Origin: Williamsia herbipolensis | GTDB lineage: Bacteria > Actinomycetota > Actinomycetes > Mycobacteriales > Mycobacteriaceae | Direction of reading: 5' to 3' | Assembly (NCBI RefSeq): GCF_000964005.1 | Contig: NZ_JXYP01000006.1 | Coordinates: forward strand, 62,001 to 126,000 | Length of the DNA: 64,000 nt | In this document: one piece after another, positions 52,555 through 60,276 of the stretch | Layout: every line of letters starts with the position of its first letter | Numbering within the stretch: position 1 is the stretch's first letter | Notes under the pieces: generated by a model | Told to the model about the DNA's origin: nothing | What the model saw: only the letters and a program-made list of their open reading frames with translations | The model's database searches: none | Translations under genes and position numbers: made by a program

Positions 52555-54729
52555 ATGAGCGACAACATGATTGCCTGGGACAAAGACGCCGACGGGGTCG
52601 TCGTCCTGACCATGGACGACCCGAACCAGGGCGCGAACACCATGAACGACCTGTTCATGAGCTCGCTGGAGGCCACGGTCGACCGCCTCGAGGCCGAGAA
52701 GGACGACATCACCGGTGTCGTCCTCACCTCGGCGAAGAAGACCTTCTTCGCCGGTGGCGACCTCAAGGACATGACCAGCGACCGCGGTGAGCGCGACAAG
52801 GTGGAGATCGCCACCGAGATCACCAACCGCACCAACCATCTCAAGAAGAACCTGCGTCGCCTCGAGACCTTCGGCAAGCCCGTCGTCTCGGCCATCAACG
52901 GTGCCGCGCTCGGCGGCGGGCTCGAGATCACCCTCGCCACCCAGCACCGCATCGCCGCGGACGTGAAGGGTGCCTCCATCGGGCTGCCCGAGGTCACCCT
53001 CGGCCTGCTGCCCGGCGGCGGCGGTGTCGCACGCACGGTGCGCCTGCTCGGTATCCAGAACGCGCTCATGGGCGTTCTGCTGCAGGGCCCGCGCATGCGC
53101 CCGGAGAAGGCCAAGGAGACCGGCCTCATCCACGAGGTCGTCGGCAGCGTCGAGGAGCTGCTCCCGGCCGCCAAGGCGTGGCTGAAGGAGAACCCCGAGG
53201 CCGTGCAGCCCTGGGATGTCAAGGGATACAAGATCCCCGGCGGCTCGCCGTCGAGCCCGTCGCTCGCGCAGGTGCTCCCGGCCATGCCGGCCATCCTGCG
53301 TCGTCAGCTCAAGGGTGCTCCGATGCCCGCACCGCGCGCCATCCTCTCGGCCGCGATCGAGGGCGCGATGGTCGACATCGACACCGCCACCGAGATCGAG
53401 ACCCGCTACTTCGTGTCGCTGGTGACCGGCCAGGTCGCGCAGAACATGATCAAGGCGTTCTTCTTCGACCTCAACCACATCAACGGCGGCGGCTCGCGTC
53501 CCGACGGTTACGACAAGTGGACCGCCACCAAGGTCGGCGTCATCGGCGCCGGCATGATGGGCGCGGCCATCGCGTACGTCTCGGCCAAGGCCGGTATCGA
53601 CGTCGTGATCAAGGACATCGATCTCGATGCGGCCAAGCGCGGCAAGGCTTATTCGGAGAAGCTCGAGGAGAAGGCGCTCTCGCGCGGCAAGACCACACAG
53701 GAGAAGTCGGACGCCCTCCTCGCCCGCATCCACCCGACTGTCGACGCGGCAGACTTCAAGGGTGTCGACCTGGTGATCGAGGCGGCGTTCGAGTCGGTCG
53801 ACGTCAAGCACAAGGTGTTCCAGGAGATCGAGGACATCGTCGAGCCCGACGCCGTGCTCGGCTCGAACACCTCGACGCTGCCGATCACGATCCTCGCCGA
53901 GGGTGTGAAGCGCTCCGAGGACTTCATCGGTATCCACTTCTTCTCGCCCGTCGACAAGATGCCGCTGGTGGAGATCATCAAGGGCGCGAAGACCTCGGAT
54001 GCGGTGCTGGCCAAGGTCATCGACTACACCCTCGCCATCAAGAAGACCCCGATCGTCGTCAACGACAGCCGCGGCTTCTTCACCTCGCGCGTCATCGGCA
54101 CGTTCATCAACGAGGCCATCGCGGCCGTCGGTGAGGGCGTCGAGCCGCAGATCATCGAGCAGGCGGGCCAGCAGGCGGGCTATCCGGCTGCGCCGCTGCA
54201 GCTCTCGGACGAGCTCAAGCTCGGCCTGATGCAGAAGATCCGCAAGGAGACGCAGGAGGGCGCCAAGGCCGAGGGCAAGGAGTTCCCCGACCACGGTTCC
54301 TACGAGGTCATCGACCGCCTGCTCGAGCAGGGCCGCGACGGCAAGACCGCGGGCAAGGGCTTCTACGACTACGACGAGAACGGCAAGCGCACCGGCCTGT
54401 GGCCCGGACTGCGCGAGGAGTTCAAGTCGGGCAGCAAGGAGGTCCCGTTCCAGGACCTCATCGACCGGATGCTGTTCGCCGAGTCGCTCGAGACCGTGAA
54501 GTGCTTCGACGAGGGTGTCATCACCTCGATCCCCGACGCCAACATCGGCTCGATCTTCGGTATCGGCTTCCCCGCGTGGACCGGTGGTGTCGTGCAGTAC
54601 ATCAACCAGTACCCCGGTGGACTGCAGGGCTTCGTCGATCGCGCGAAGGACCTGGCGTCGAAGTACGGCAAGCACTTCGAGCCCCCGCAGTCGCTGGTCG
54701 ACAAGGCCGCCAAGGGTGAGAAGTACTGA
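52555..54729 (+). CDS. fadB: Beta-oxidation multifunctional protein FadB
   Basis: A 724-aa enzyme with an N-terminal enoyl-CoA hydratase (GAALGGGLEITLATQH near residue 118; PEVTLGLLPGGGG near 140 with the catalytic Glu) and a 3-hydroxyacyl-CoA dehydrogenase (VGVIGAGMMGAAIAYVSAKA near 327; the catalytic His in IGIHFFSPVDKM near 460). Length agrees with mycobacterial FadB (about 720 aa). It partners with FadA. A strong terminator follows at 54756. Confidence 0.95.
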   Translation: MSDNMIAWDKDADGVVVLTMDDPNQGANTMNDLFMSSLEATVDRLEAEKDDITGVVLTSAKKTFFAGGDLKDMTSDRGERDKVEIATEITNRTNHLKKNLRRLETFGKPVVSAINGAALGGGLEITLATQHRIAADVKGASIGLPEVTLGLLPGGGGVARTVRLLGIQNALMGVLLQGPRMRPEKAKETGLIHEVVGSVEELLPAAKAWLKENPEAVQPWDVKGYKIPGGSPSSPSLAQVLPAMPAILRRQLKGAPMPAPRAILSAAIEGAMVDIDTATEIETRYFVSLVTGQVAQNMIKAFFFDLNHINGGGSRPDGYDKWTATKVGVIGAGMMGAAIAYVSAKAGIDVVIKDIDLDAAKRGKAYSEKLEEKALSRGKTTQEKSDALLARIHPTVDAADFKGVDLVIEAAFESVDVKHKVFQEIEDIVEPDAVLGSNTSTLPITILAEGVKRSEDFIGIHFFSPVDKMPLVEIIKGAKTSDAVLAKVIDYTLAIKKTPIVVNDSRGFFTSRVIGTFINEAIAAVGEGVEPQIIEQAGQQAGYPAAPLQLSDELKLGLMQKIRKETQEGAKAEGKEFPDHGSYEVIDRLLEQGRDGKTAGKGFYDYDENGKRTGLWPGLREEFKSGSKEVPFQDLIDRMLFAESLETVKCFDEGVITSIPDANIGSIFGIGFPAWTGGVVQYINQYPGGLQGFVDRAKDLASKYGKHFEPPQSLVDKAAKGEKY

Positions 54730-54755
54730 TCTGACCTGAGGTCGACAGACACGAC

Positions 54756-54794
54756 AGAGCGGCCCGGTTCCTCTACGAGGAGCCGGGCCGCTCT
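54756..54794 (+). terminator. Rho-independent terminator of fadAB
   Basis: AGAGCGGCCCGG (54756-54767) pairs perfectly with CCGGGCCGCTCT (54783-54794), and the inner TCCTC/GAGGA adds five more pairs around the loop TAC. A T-rich stretch (TTCTGTGTGT) follows. Confidence 0.9.
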
Positions 54795-54803
54795 TCTGTG
54801 TGT

Positions 54804-54901
54804 GCTGACTGGGCGGAAAGGGCCATCGAGTGTGCTGACCTCGATGGGTGAGAAGTGTTCTGGACTGCGCACACTCGATGCGGCGTTTCCGCCCCGTCAG
54901 C
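54804..54901 (-). repeat. 98-bp palindromic element, copy C
   Basis: Left end GCTGACTGGGCGGAAA, right end TTTCCGCCCCGTCAGC; inner motifs TCGAGTGTGC and GCACACTCGA. It reads as the minus orientation by arm lengths (33/32) and by similarity of its centre to copy B. It starts 10 nt after the fadAB terminator. Confidence 0.9.
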
Positions 54902-54934
54902 GGCTTGTGAGCCTTTGGGCTGGGTTGTACAGCC

Positions 54935-55032
54935 GCTGACGGTGCGGAAGCCCGTCGTCGAGTGTGCGTTGTTCGTTTGTCGGGTCACGGTGGGTTGTCA
55001 GCACACTCGACGGCGGTTTCCACACAGTCAGC
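54935..55032 (+). repeat. 98-bp palindromic element, copy D
   Basis: Left end GCTGACGGTGCGGAAG, right end TTTCCACACAGTCAGC; inner motifs TCGAGTGTGC and GCACACTCGA. Plus orientation. Only 33 nt separate it from copy C, in the same head-to-head arrangement as copies A and B. Confidence 0.9.
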
Positions 55033-55086
55033 CGAGGTGGTCGGGTTCGGCACGGTCGGCTGAGGTGGTCGGTTTCCACGCGGTCG
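55031..55086 (+). repeat. Two tandem 28-bp degenerate right ends beside copy D
   Basis: Units 55031-55058 and 55059-55086 share GAGGTGGTCGG; the second ends TTTCCACGCGGTCGGC, close to the copy D terminus TTTCCACACAGTCAGC. They extend outward from copy D, as the extra end at 27669 does from copy B. Confidence 0.6.
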
Positions 55087-55101
55087 GCACCGTGTGTCGG
55101 G

Positions 55102-55107
55102 GATACT
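55102..55107 (+). promoter_or_regulatory. -10 box GATACT for monooxygenase gene
   Basis: GATACT is 7 nt before the ATG at 55115. The promoter lies just outside the repeat array. Confidence 0.4.
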
Positions 55108-55114
55108 GACATCC

Positions 55115-56614
55115 ATGAATGACAACGCCGCGCCTGTCCTGCCCGACCACGAGGTCGTCATCGTCGGTGGAGGGTTCTCGGGCATCGGGGCCGCGATCCT
55201 GTTGGGGAAGGCCGGGTTCGACGACTACCTGCTGGTCGAGGACGGTGACGGTCTCGGTGGTGCCTGGCACTGGAACACCTATCCCGGCGTCGGGGTCGAC
55301 ATCCCGTCGTTCAGCTATCAGTTCTCGTTCGAGCAGCGCGCCGACTGGTCACGGGTGTTCGCGCCGGGCTCCGAACTCAAGGCCTACGCCGATGACTGTG
55401 TGCGCAAGTACGGCGTCGACGCACACACGCGACTCAACACGCGCGTGGTCGACGCCGACTTCGACGCCACGCACGACCTGTGGACGCTGACACTGCGCGG
55501 CGGCGAGACCCTCACCGCGCGCTATGTGATCGGCGCGACGGGTGTGCTCACGCAGCCCAAACCGCCCGAGATCGACGGCATCGACTCGTTCACGGGGACG
55601 GTGATGCACACCGCCCGGTGGGATCACGACGTCGACCTCGCCGGCACGCGCGTCGCGGTCATCGGCACCGGGGCCTCCGCCGTGCAGGCCATCCCGGCGA
55701 TCGCGCCGATCGTCGACCACCTCACGGTGTTCCAGCGCACGCCCATCTGGTGTCTGCCGAAACCCGACGCGGCGATGCCCCCGGCCGCACGCACCGCACT
55801 CGGCGCCATCCCGGGTGCGAAACGTCTGGCGCGCACCCTGAGTCAGGTGTTCGTCGAGTTCAACTTCCCGCTGCCCGCGCACTTCAACGGCGTCCTGCCG
55901 ATCGCGACGGTGGGCGAGAAGCTGGGCCGCCTCTACCTTCGCCGCGCCGTCGGTGACCCGCACACCCGGGCGAAGCTGACGCCGCGCTACGCCCTCGGCT
56001 GCAAGCGTCCCAGCTTCTCCAACGCCTACCTGCCGACCTTCAACCGCGACAACGTGACCTTGGAGACGTCCTCCATCTCCGAGATCACCCCCACCGGGAT
56101 CCGGACCTCCGACGGCGCACTGCACGAGGTCGACATCCTCGTGCTGGCAACAGGATTCAAGGTGTTCGAGCGCGGGAACATGCCGCCCTTCGGTGTCCGC
56201 GGCATCGGCGGCATCGACCTCGACACCTGGTGGGACAAGAACCGCTTCCAGGCGTTCCAGGGCGTGAGCGTGCCCGGATTCCCGAACCTGTTCACCATCC
56301 TCGGGCCCTACGGCTACAACGGATCCTCGTACTTCAATCTCATCGAGACCCAGACGCGCCACATCCTGCGGTGCCTGCGCCGCGCCCGCGACACCGGCGC
56401 CACGCGGGTGGAGGTGAGCGAGGAGGCCAACACCGAGTACTTCGAGGCGATGCTGGCCCGACGCGGGAACCAGGTGTTCTTCCAGGGTGGTTGCGGCGGC
56501 TCGAACAGCTACTACTTCGACGACCACGGCGACGTGCCGTTCCGCGCATCCACCACGCTCGAGACGATGTGGACCAGTCGGCGATTCGATCTCGACAGCT
56601 ACTCCTTCAGCTGA
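55115..56614 (+). CDS. Flavin-containing monooxygenase, Baeyer-Villiger type
   Basis: A 499-aa enzyme of the FMO/BVMO class, inserting oxygen into a ketone or oxidising a heteroatom with NADPH. The FAD motif GGGFSGIGAAILLG (residues ~18-31), then GGAWHWNTYPGVGVDIPS (near 50), and the NADPH motif GTGASAVQAIPAIAPIV (near 185) are in the usual order. A classical FxGxxxHxxxW stretch is represented by FTGTVMHTARWDHD near 155, favouring Baeyer-Villiger activity. Substrate unknown. It follows the copies C and D repeat region. Confidence 0.85.
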   Translation: MNDNAAPVLPDHEVVIVGGGFSGIGAAILLGKAGFDDYLLVEDGDGLGGAWHWNTYPGVGVDIPSFSYQFSFEQRADWSRVFAPGSELKAYADDCVRKYGVDAHTRLNTRVVDADFDATHDLWTLTLRGGETLTARYVIGATGVLTQPKPPEIDGIDSFTGTVMHTARWDHDVDLAGTRVAVIGTGASAVQAIPAIAPIVDHLTVFQRTPIWCLPKPDAAMPPAARTALGAIPGAKRLARTLSQVFVEFNFPLPAHFNGVLPIATVGEKLGRLYLRRAVGDPHTRAKLTPRYALGCKRPSFSNAYLPTFNRDNVTLETSSISEITPTGIRTSDGALHEVDILVLATGFKVFERGNMPPFGVRGIGGIDLDTWWDKNRFQAFQGVSVPGFPNLFTILGPYGYNGSSYFNLIETQTRHILRCLRRARDTGATRVEVSEEANTEYFEAMLARRGNQVFFQGGCGGSNSYYFDDHGDVPFRASTTLETMWTSRRFDLDSYSFS

Positions 56615-56620
56615 TTCTCA

Positions 56621-56709
56621 CCGGCGCCGGGAGCGGAGCGAGCGGGCCGATCAGACGCCGGCGCCGGGAGCGGAGCGAGCGGGCCGATCAGATTCCGGCG
56701 CCGGGCCGG
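56621..56709. repeat. Tandem 37-bp direct repeat, 2.4 copies
   Basis: Units 56621-56657 and 56658-56694 share GGGAGCGGAGCGAGCGGG and differ only at the last two bases. A partial third copy ends at 56709. The array covers the last codons of the acetyltransferase gene and follows the monooxygenase stop by 7 nt. GAGCGGAGCGAGC-type repeats are common in related genomes. Confidence 0.8.
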
Positions 56710-57272
56710 TACATGCCCCACAGGGTGGGGCCGTCCGGGATGACGATCTCGCGGGTGATCTCGAAGCCGAAGCGCTCGTACAGTGGCGTGTTCCGCGCGT
56801 TGCTGTTCTCGAGGTAGGCAGGCCCGTCGACGGTCGCGAGTCGGTGTTCGAGAAGCGCACTGCCGCAACCCTGTCCGGTGACCACGGCGCCGAGGAGTGC
56901 GAGATACCAGAGGTCTTCGTCGGGGCGCGCGTCGTCCATGGCCCGTTGCACGACCTGCCCCCGCGCCGCGGCGGCCGGGCCCATCCTGCGCGCGAACACC
57001 GGGCCCGCGACCAGTCGGTGCCACAGTCCGGGGCGATGGCCCGGCGGGTCCCACGCCGCCGCGGCGGCCGGTTCGCCGTCGACGTGCGCGATGTCCGACG
57101 ATCCGCGTGCGCAGTGCTCGTGGGTCATCAGGGCGTCGTAGAACGGTCCAATGCGCCTGCCGTCGGGAAAGATGAACCGCACCACCGGGTCGTCGGCGAA
57201 CGCCCGGGCGAGGATCGCGGCCACCGTGTGCCGCTCGTGGGACCGGGCGACTCGTACCGCCGGGGACGTCAT
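56688..57272 (-). CDS. GNAT family N-acetyltransferase
   Basis: A 194-aa acetyltransferase. The acetyl-CoA loop is LGAVVTGQGCGSALLEHRL (near residues 128-146), with ENSNARNTPLYERFGFEIT afterwards, typical of GNAT motif A and B. The start at 57272 is chosen from the TATCGT -10 box 7 nt upstream. Target unknown. The last codons lie inside the 37-bp repeat. Divergent from the C-C hydrolase gene by 47 bp. Confidence 0.85.
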   Translation of the reverse strand: MTSPAVRVARSHERHTVAAILARAFADDPVVRFIFPDGRRIGPFYDALMTHEHCARGSSDIAHVDGEPAAAAAWDPPGHRPGLWHRLVAGPVFARRMGPAAAARGQVVQRAMDDARPDEDLWYLALLGAVVTGQGCGSALLEHRLATVDGPAYLENSNARNTPLYERFGFEITREIVIPDGPTLWGMYRPGAGI

Positions 57273-57279
57273 GGCGACC

Positions 57280-57285
57280 ACGATA
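57280..57285 (-). promoter_or_regulatory. -10 box TATCGT for acetyltransferase gene
   Basis: TATCGT on the minus strand ends 7 nt before the ATG at 57272, leaderless. Confidence 0.45.
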
Positions 57286-57307
57286 GCGAAGAAACGAGAA
57301 CACGTTC

Positions 57308-57313
57308 TAGTCT
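57308..57313 (+). promoter_or_regulatory. -10 box TAGTCT for hydrolase gene
   Basis: TAGTCT stands 6 nt before the GTG at 57320, leaderless and divergent from the promoter at 57280. Confidence 0.5.
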
Positions 57314-57319
57314 GAGCGG

Positions 57320-58174
57320 GTGGACGTGACATACGAGGGCACCCGACGCGAGCTCACCACCGACAAGGGAGTGCTGCGCTATCACGAGGCGGGCGATCCC
57401 GACGCCCCGCCGCTGCTCCTGCTGCACGGCTCGGGACCGGGGGTGACGGGTTGGCGCAACTTCCGCGGCAACCTGGGCGCCTTCGCCGAGCATCACCGCT
57501 GCCTGGTGCTCGAGTTCCCGGGATTCGGCGTCAGCGACGCCTGGGAGGGGATGCCGGTGCTCAACGCCGGCAAGGCCGTGAACCTCTTCATGAACGAACT
57601 CGGCATCGACAGCGCGGCGATGATCGGCAACTCGATGGGCGGTGTCGTCGGGGTCAACCTCGCCATCCGCAAGCCCGAACGGGTCAGGAAGCTCGTCACC
57701 ATCGGCGGTGTCGGCGGCAACCTCTTCAGCCCGTCACCCAGCGAGGGCCTGACGCTGCTGCAGGAGTTCGCCGACGACCCCGACCGCGACAAGCTCGTCC
57801 GGTGGCTGCGCGCGATGGTCTTCGACAAGGCCCTGGTGACCGACGATCTCATCGCCGAACGCTGGGAGGCGGCCATCGATCCCGACGCCCTCGCGACCGG
57901 TCGGGCGATGTACGGATCCGCGGCCTTCGAGATGCAGCAGCAGTTCATGGCCGCCGCCGACACCCCGCCCTACTGGGCGATGATGCACAAGGTGGCCTGT
58001 CCGACCCTGCTGACCTGGGGCCGCGACGACCGCGTGAGCCCGCCCGACATGGCGCTGGCGCCGATGCGACTCATCCCCGACGCGCAACTGCACGTGTTCC
58101 CGCGCTGCGGACACTGGGTGATGATCGAGGCGAAGGCGGCGTTCGAGGCGACCGTGCTGGCCTTCCTGGCCTGA
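57320..58174 (+). CDS. Alpha/beta hydrolase, meta-cleavage (C-C bond) type
   Basis: A 284-aa hydrolase resembling 2-hydroxy-6-oxo-dienoate hydrolases such as HsaD and BphD. It has LLHGSGPGVTGWRNFR (near residue 34), the nucleophile elbow IGNSMGGVVGVN (near 96), the acid in TWGRDDRVSPPD and the His in RCGHWVMIEA. The oxyanion stretch SGPG is characteristic of the C-C hydrolase branch. The pathway (steroid, biphenyl or other aromatic) is not evident as no ring-cleavage dioxygenase is in the window. Confidence 0.87.
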   Translation: MDVTYEGTRRELTTDKGVLRYHEAGDPDAPPLLLLHGSGPGVTGWRNFRGNLGAFAEHHRCLVLEFPGFGVSDAWEGMPVLNAGKAVNLFMNELGIDSAAMIGNSMGGVVGVNLAIRKPERVRKLVTIGGVGGNLFSPSPSEGLTLLQEFADDPDRDKLVRWLRAMVFDKALVTDDLIAERWEAAIDPDALATGRAMYGSAAFEMQQQFMAAADTPPYWAMMHKVACPTLLTWGRDDRVSPPDMALAPMRLIPDAQLHVFPRCGHWVMIEAKAAFEATVLAFLA

Positions 58175-58206
58175 GCGACGATCGCCTCCCACCTCGGAGG
58201 CGTTGC

Positions 58207-58212
58207 TACCCT
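58207..58212 (+). promoter_or_regulatory. -10 box TACCCT for FemAB/GNAT-like gene
   Basis: TACCCT is 5 nt before the GTG at 58218, likely leaderless. Confidence 0.4.
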
Positions 58213-58217
58213 GAAGC

Positions 58218-59279
58218 GTGAGCGGGGGCACCGGCGGGAGCGATCTCGTCGAACAGTGGGGCGATCTGGCGCGCAGCGTCGGTGCACGGTTCACCGACGG
58301 CCCGGCCTACGCCGCGGCCGCCGCCACCCTGCACCGCACCACTCCGCACACCGTCGCGATCCACCGCGGTGACGACCCCGTGGCGATCGCCGCGTTCGCG
58401 GCCCGGACGCTCGGCTCGGTGACCCTCGCCCGATCGATCGGCAACGGCCTCGGTCAGGGCGGCGACGTCATCGCGGTCGACGATCGCGCTGCCCACGCCC
58501 TCGCCGACCACCTCGCGCGGAGGCGACATGTCCTGCGCCTCGAGCAGTTCCCCGCCGACAGCCCACTGCTCGACGCGTTGGCCCGCGACCGGCACTGGCA
58601 CGTCCACACCCAGGTCGTCTCGGAGATCCCGACGCTGAGGCTGCGCCCCGACGCCACCGCCCGCGACGTGCGCAGCGGACGCACGCTGGGTCAGCTGCGG
58701 TCGGCCCGGAGGAAGCTCGCCGCCGATGGGCGCGAAGTGGCCTTCGAACTGCTGCGCACCGCCGACGAACTGGACCGGCGATGGGAGGACATGCGGCGGG
58801 TCGCGGGACTCCGCGCCGACTCGCGACCCGACTGGGACGCCTGGCTCGCCGGAGACCGCGGCACGCTGGTGCGCACCGTTCTCGACGCCGAGGCCACCGC
58901 CGGTCGCCTGCGCATCCTCGGGATCACCGTGGGCGGGGTGTGGGTCGGTCACGACATCGCCGTCCGGTGCGGCACCACCTGGGCCCGGTACCTGACACAC
59001 TTCGATCCCGACCACGCGCGACTGCAGCCCGGCCACCAGTTGATGGTGTGGATCGTCGACCACCATCGCGACCTCGGCATCGACCGCATCCATCACGGCC
59101 GCGGGTCGACCCCGGTGAAAGAGGCGTGGTCGAACCACGCGATCGACGCCGTCGACGTGTGGGCGGTGCCCGACACCGTCGTCGGCGCGCGGGCGCTCCC
59201 GCCGATCATGGTGGCGGCCGCGACCGCGCGAGCCGGTGTCCGAGCCGGTGTCGGTCGGCTGGCGAACCGCTCTTCCTGA
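58218..59279 (+). CDS. GNAT-fold (FemAB/BcsL-like) acyltransferase
   Basis: A 353-aa protein with the double-GNAT character of the CelD/BcsL and FemAB group. The C-terminal half has LGQLRSARRKLAADGREVAF, LRILGITVGGVWVGHDIAVR and FDPDHARLQPGHQLM (near 260), typical of aminoacyl/acyl transfer to cell-envelope acceptors. No signal or membrane segment. The family ranges from peptidoglycan cross-bridge synthesis to polysaccharide modification, so the acceptor is unknown. GTG start is assumed leaderless. Confidence 0.7.
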   Translation: MSGGTGGSDLVEQWGDLARSVGARFTDGPAYAAAAATLHRTTPHTVAIHRGDDPVAIAAFAARTLGSVTLARSIGNGLGQGGDVIAVDDRAAHALADHLARRRHVLRLEQFPADSPLLDALARDRHWHVHTQVVSEIPTLRLRPDATARDVRSGRTLGQLRSARRKLAADGREVAFELLRTADELDRRWEDMRRVAGLRADSRPDWDAWLAGDRGTLVRTVLDAEATAGRLRILGITVGGVWVGHDIAVRCGTTWARYLTHFDPDHARLQPGHQLMVWIVDHHRDLGIDRIHHGRGSTPVKEAWSNHAIDAVDVWAVPDTVVGARALPPIMVAAATARAGVRAGVGRLANRSS

Positions 59280-59282
59280 GTG

Positions 59283-60044
59283 CTACTCGCCGGGGCCTGC
59301 GTCGACCACCTGCAACGCCACGTCGGCGAGCTTGGTGTTCGAATCCTGCGACAGCCGTGCCAGCAGTCGGAACGCCTCGTCGGAGTTCAGCGTGTAGCGC
59401 TCCATCAACATGCCCTTGGCCTGACCGATGATGTCGCGGTTGGTGAGCGCGGCGCGGATCTGTTCCTTCTCGCGCACCGAGGAGAACGCGATCGCGGCGT
59501 GCGCGGCGAACAGCGCCCCGATCGAGCGGGAGTCGTCGTCGAATGCGTCGACCCGGGTGCTGTGCAGGTTGAGGGCACCGAAGTTGTCGCCCTCGACGTA
59601 GAGGGTGAAGCAGAGCATCGAACGGATACCGAGCTCGGCCGCCGCGGCGCTGAACGCCGGCCACCGGGGCTCGTCGGTCATGTCGCGGATCCACACGGTG
59701 TCGGAGTGCAACGCCGAACGGATGCAGGGGCCCTCGCGGAGCTCGGCCTGCAACCGATCGGATTCGCGGGCGAGATCGCCGATCAGCACCGGGCTCTCGA
59801 CGGCGGCCTTGCCGGTGACGAGCGTGATGCTGGCGTACTCGGCCCCGGGGATCGACTCGACGGCCGATGCGCTGATGGCGCGCAGGATCGTCTCGGTGTC
59901 CTTGCTCTCCGACCGCAGCCGGCGCGCCACGTCGGCCATCTGCGCCGGGAGGGCGGCGATGGGGGACGTGTCCTTCGCCGAGGCCGGCTGCGAGAGGATC
60001 CCGGTGTCGTTGGTCTCGCCGTTCATGTCAGCCAACGACTGCAT
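59283..60044 (-). CDS. GAF and ANTAR domain regulator
   Basis: A 253-aa cytoplasmic regulator. A GAF sensor domain (residues ~35-175) is followed by a C-terminal ANTAR RNA-binding domain with ALTNRDIIGQAKGMLMERYT and the rest of the three-helix module. ANTAR proteins prevent transcription termination by binding paired hairpins in target mRNA. The ATG at 60044 is chosen because GGGGGGAG lies 5 nt upstream; the frame continues to an ATG at 60095. Targets are not evident here. Confidence 0.85.
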   Translation of the reverse strand: MQSLADMNGETNDTGILSQPASAKDTSPIAALPAQMADVARRLRSESKDTETILRAISASAVESIPGAEYASITLVTGKAAVESPVLIGDLARESDRLQAELREGPCIRSALHSDTVWIRDMTDEPRWPAFSAAAAELGIRSMLCFTLYVEGDNFGALNLHSTRVDAFDDDSRSIGALFAAHAAIAFSSVREKEQIRAALTNRDIIGQAKGMLMERYTLNSDEAFRLLARLSQDSNTKLADVALQVVDAGPGE

Positions 60045-60276
60045 GTGACTCCCCCCTCGGAGCTTCTCCCGTACTTCTTCGCTCAAGTGATCCATCTCGT
60101 GTGTGCTTTTTCTCCCACGGGGCCGTCACCGGGAGTGTGGCCACGCCCCAGCGAGACGGCCACCTCTCTCTAGATGTCGGTCGGGAAATCATAGCCAGCC
60201 CGCACGCTCCGCTGCGCCACAGCCACCGAACTGGTCCGACGAGATCATCATTCGCACGGCTCTCGATCTTCCGGCC

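Noticed and set aside
54804-55032. 98-bp elements as simple rho-independent terminators of fadAB
   Set aside because: A complete terminator is already at 54756-54794, no T-run follows the elements, and copy A lies upstream of a gene rather than after one.
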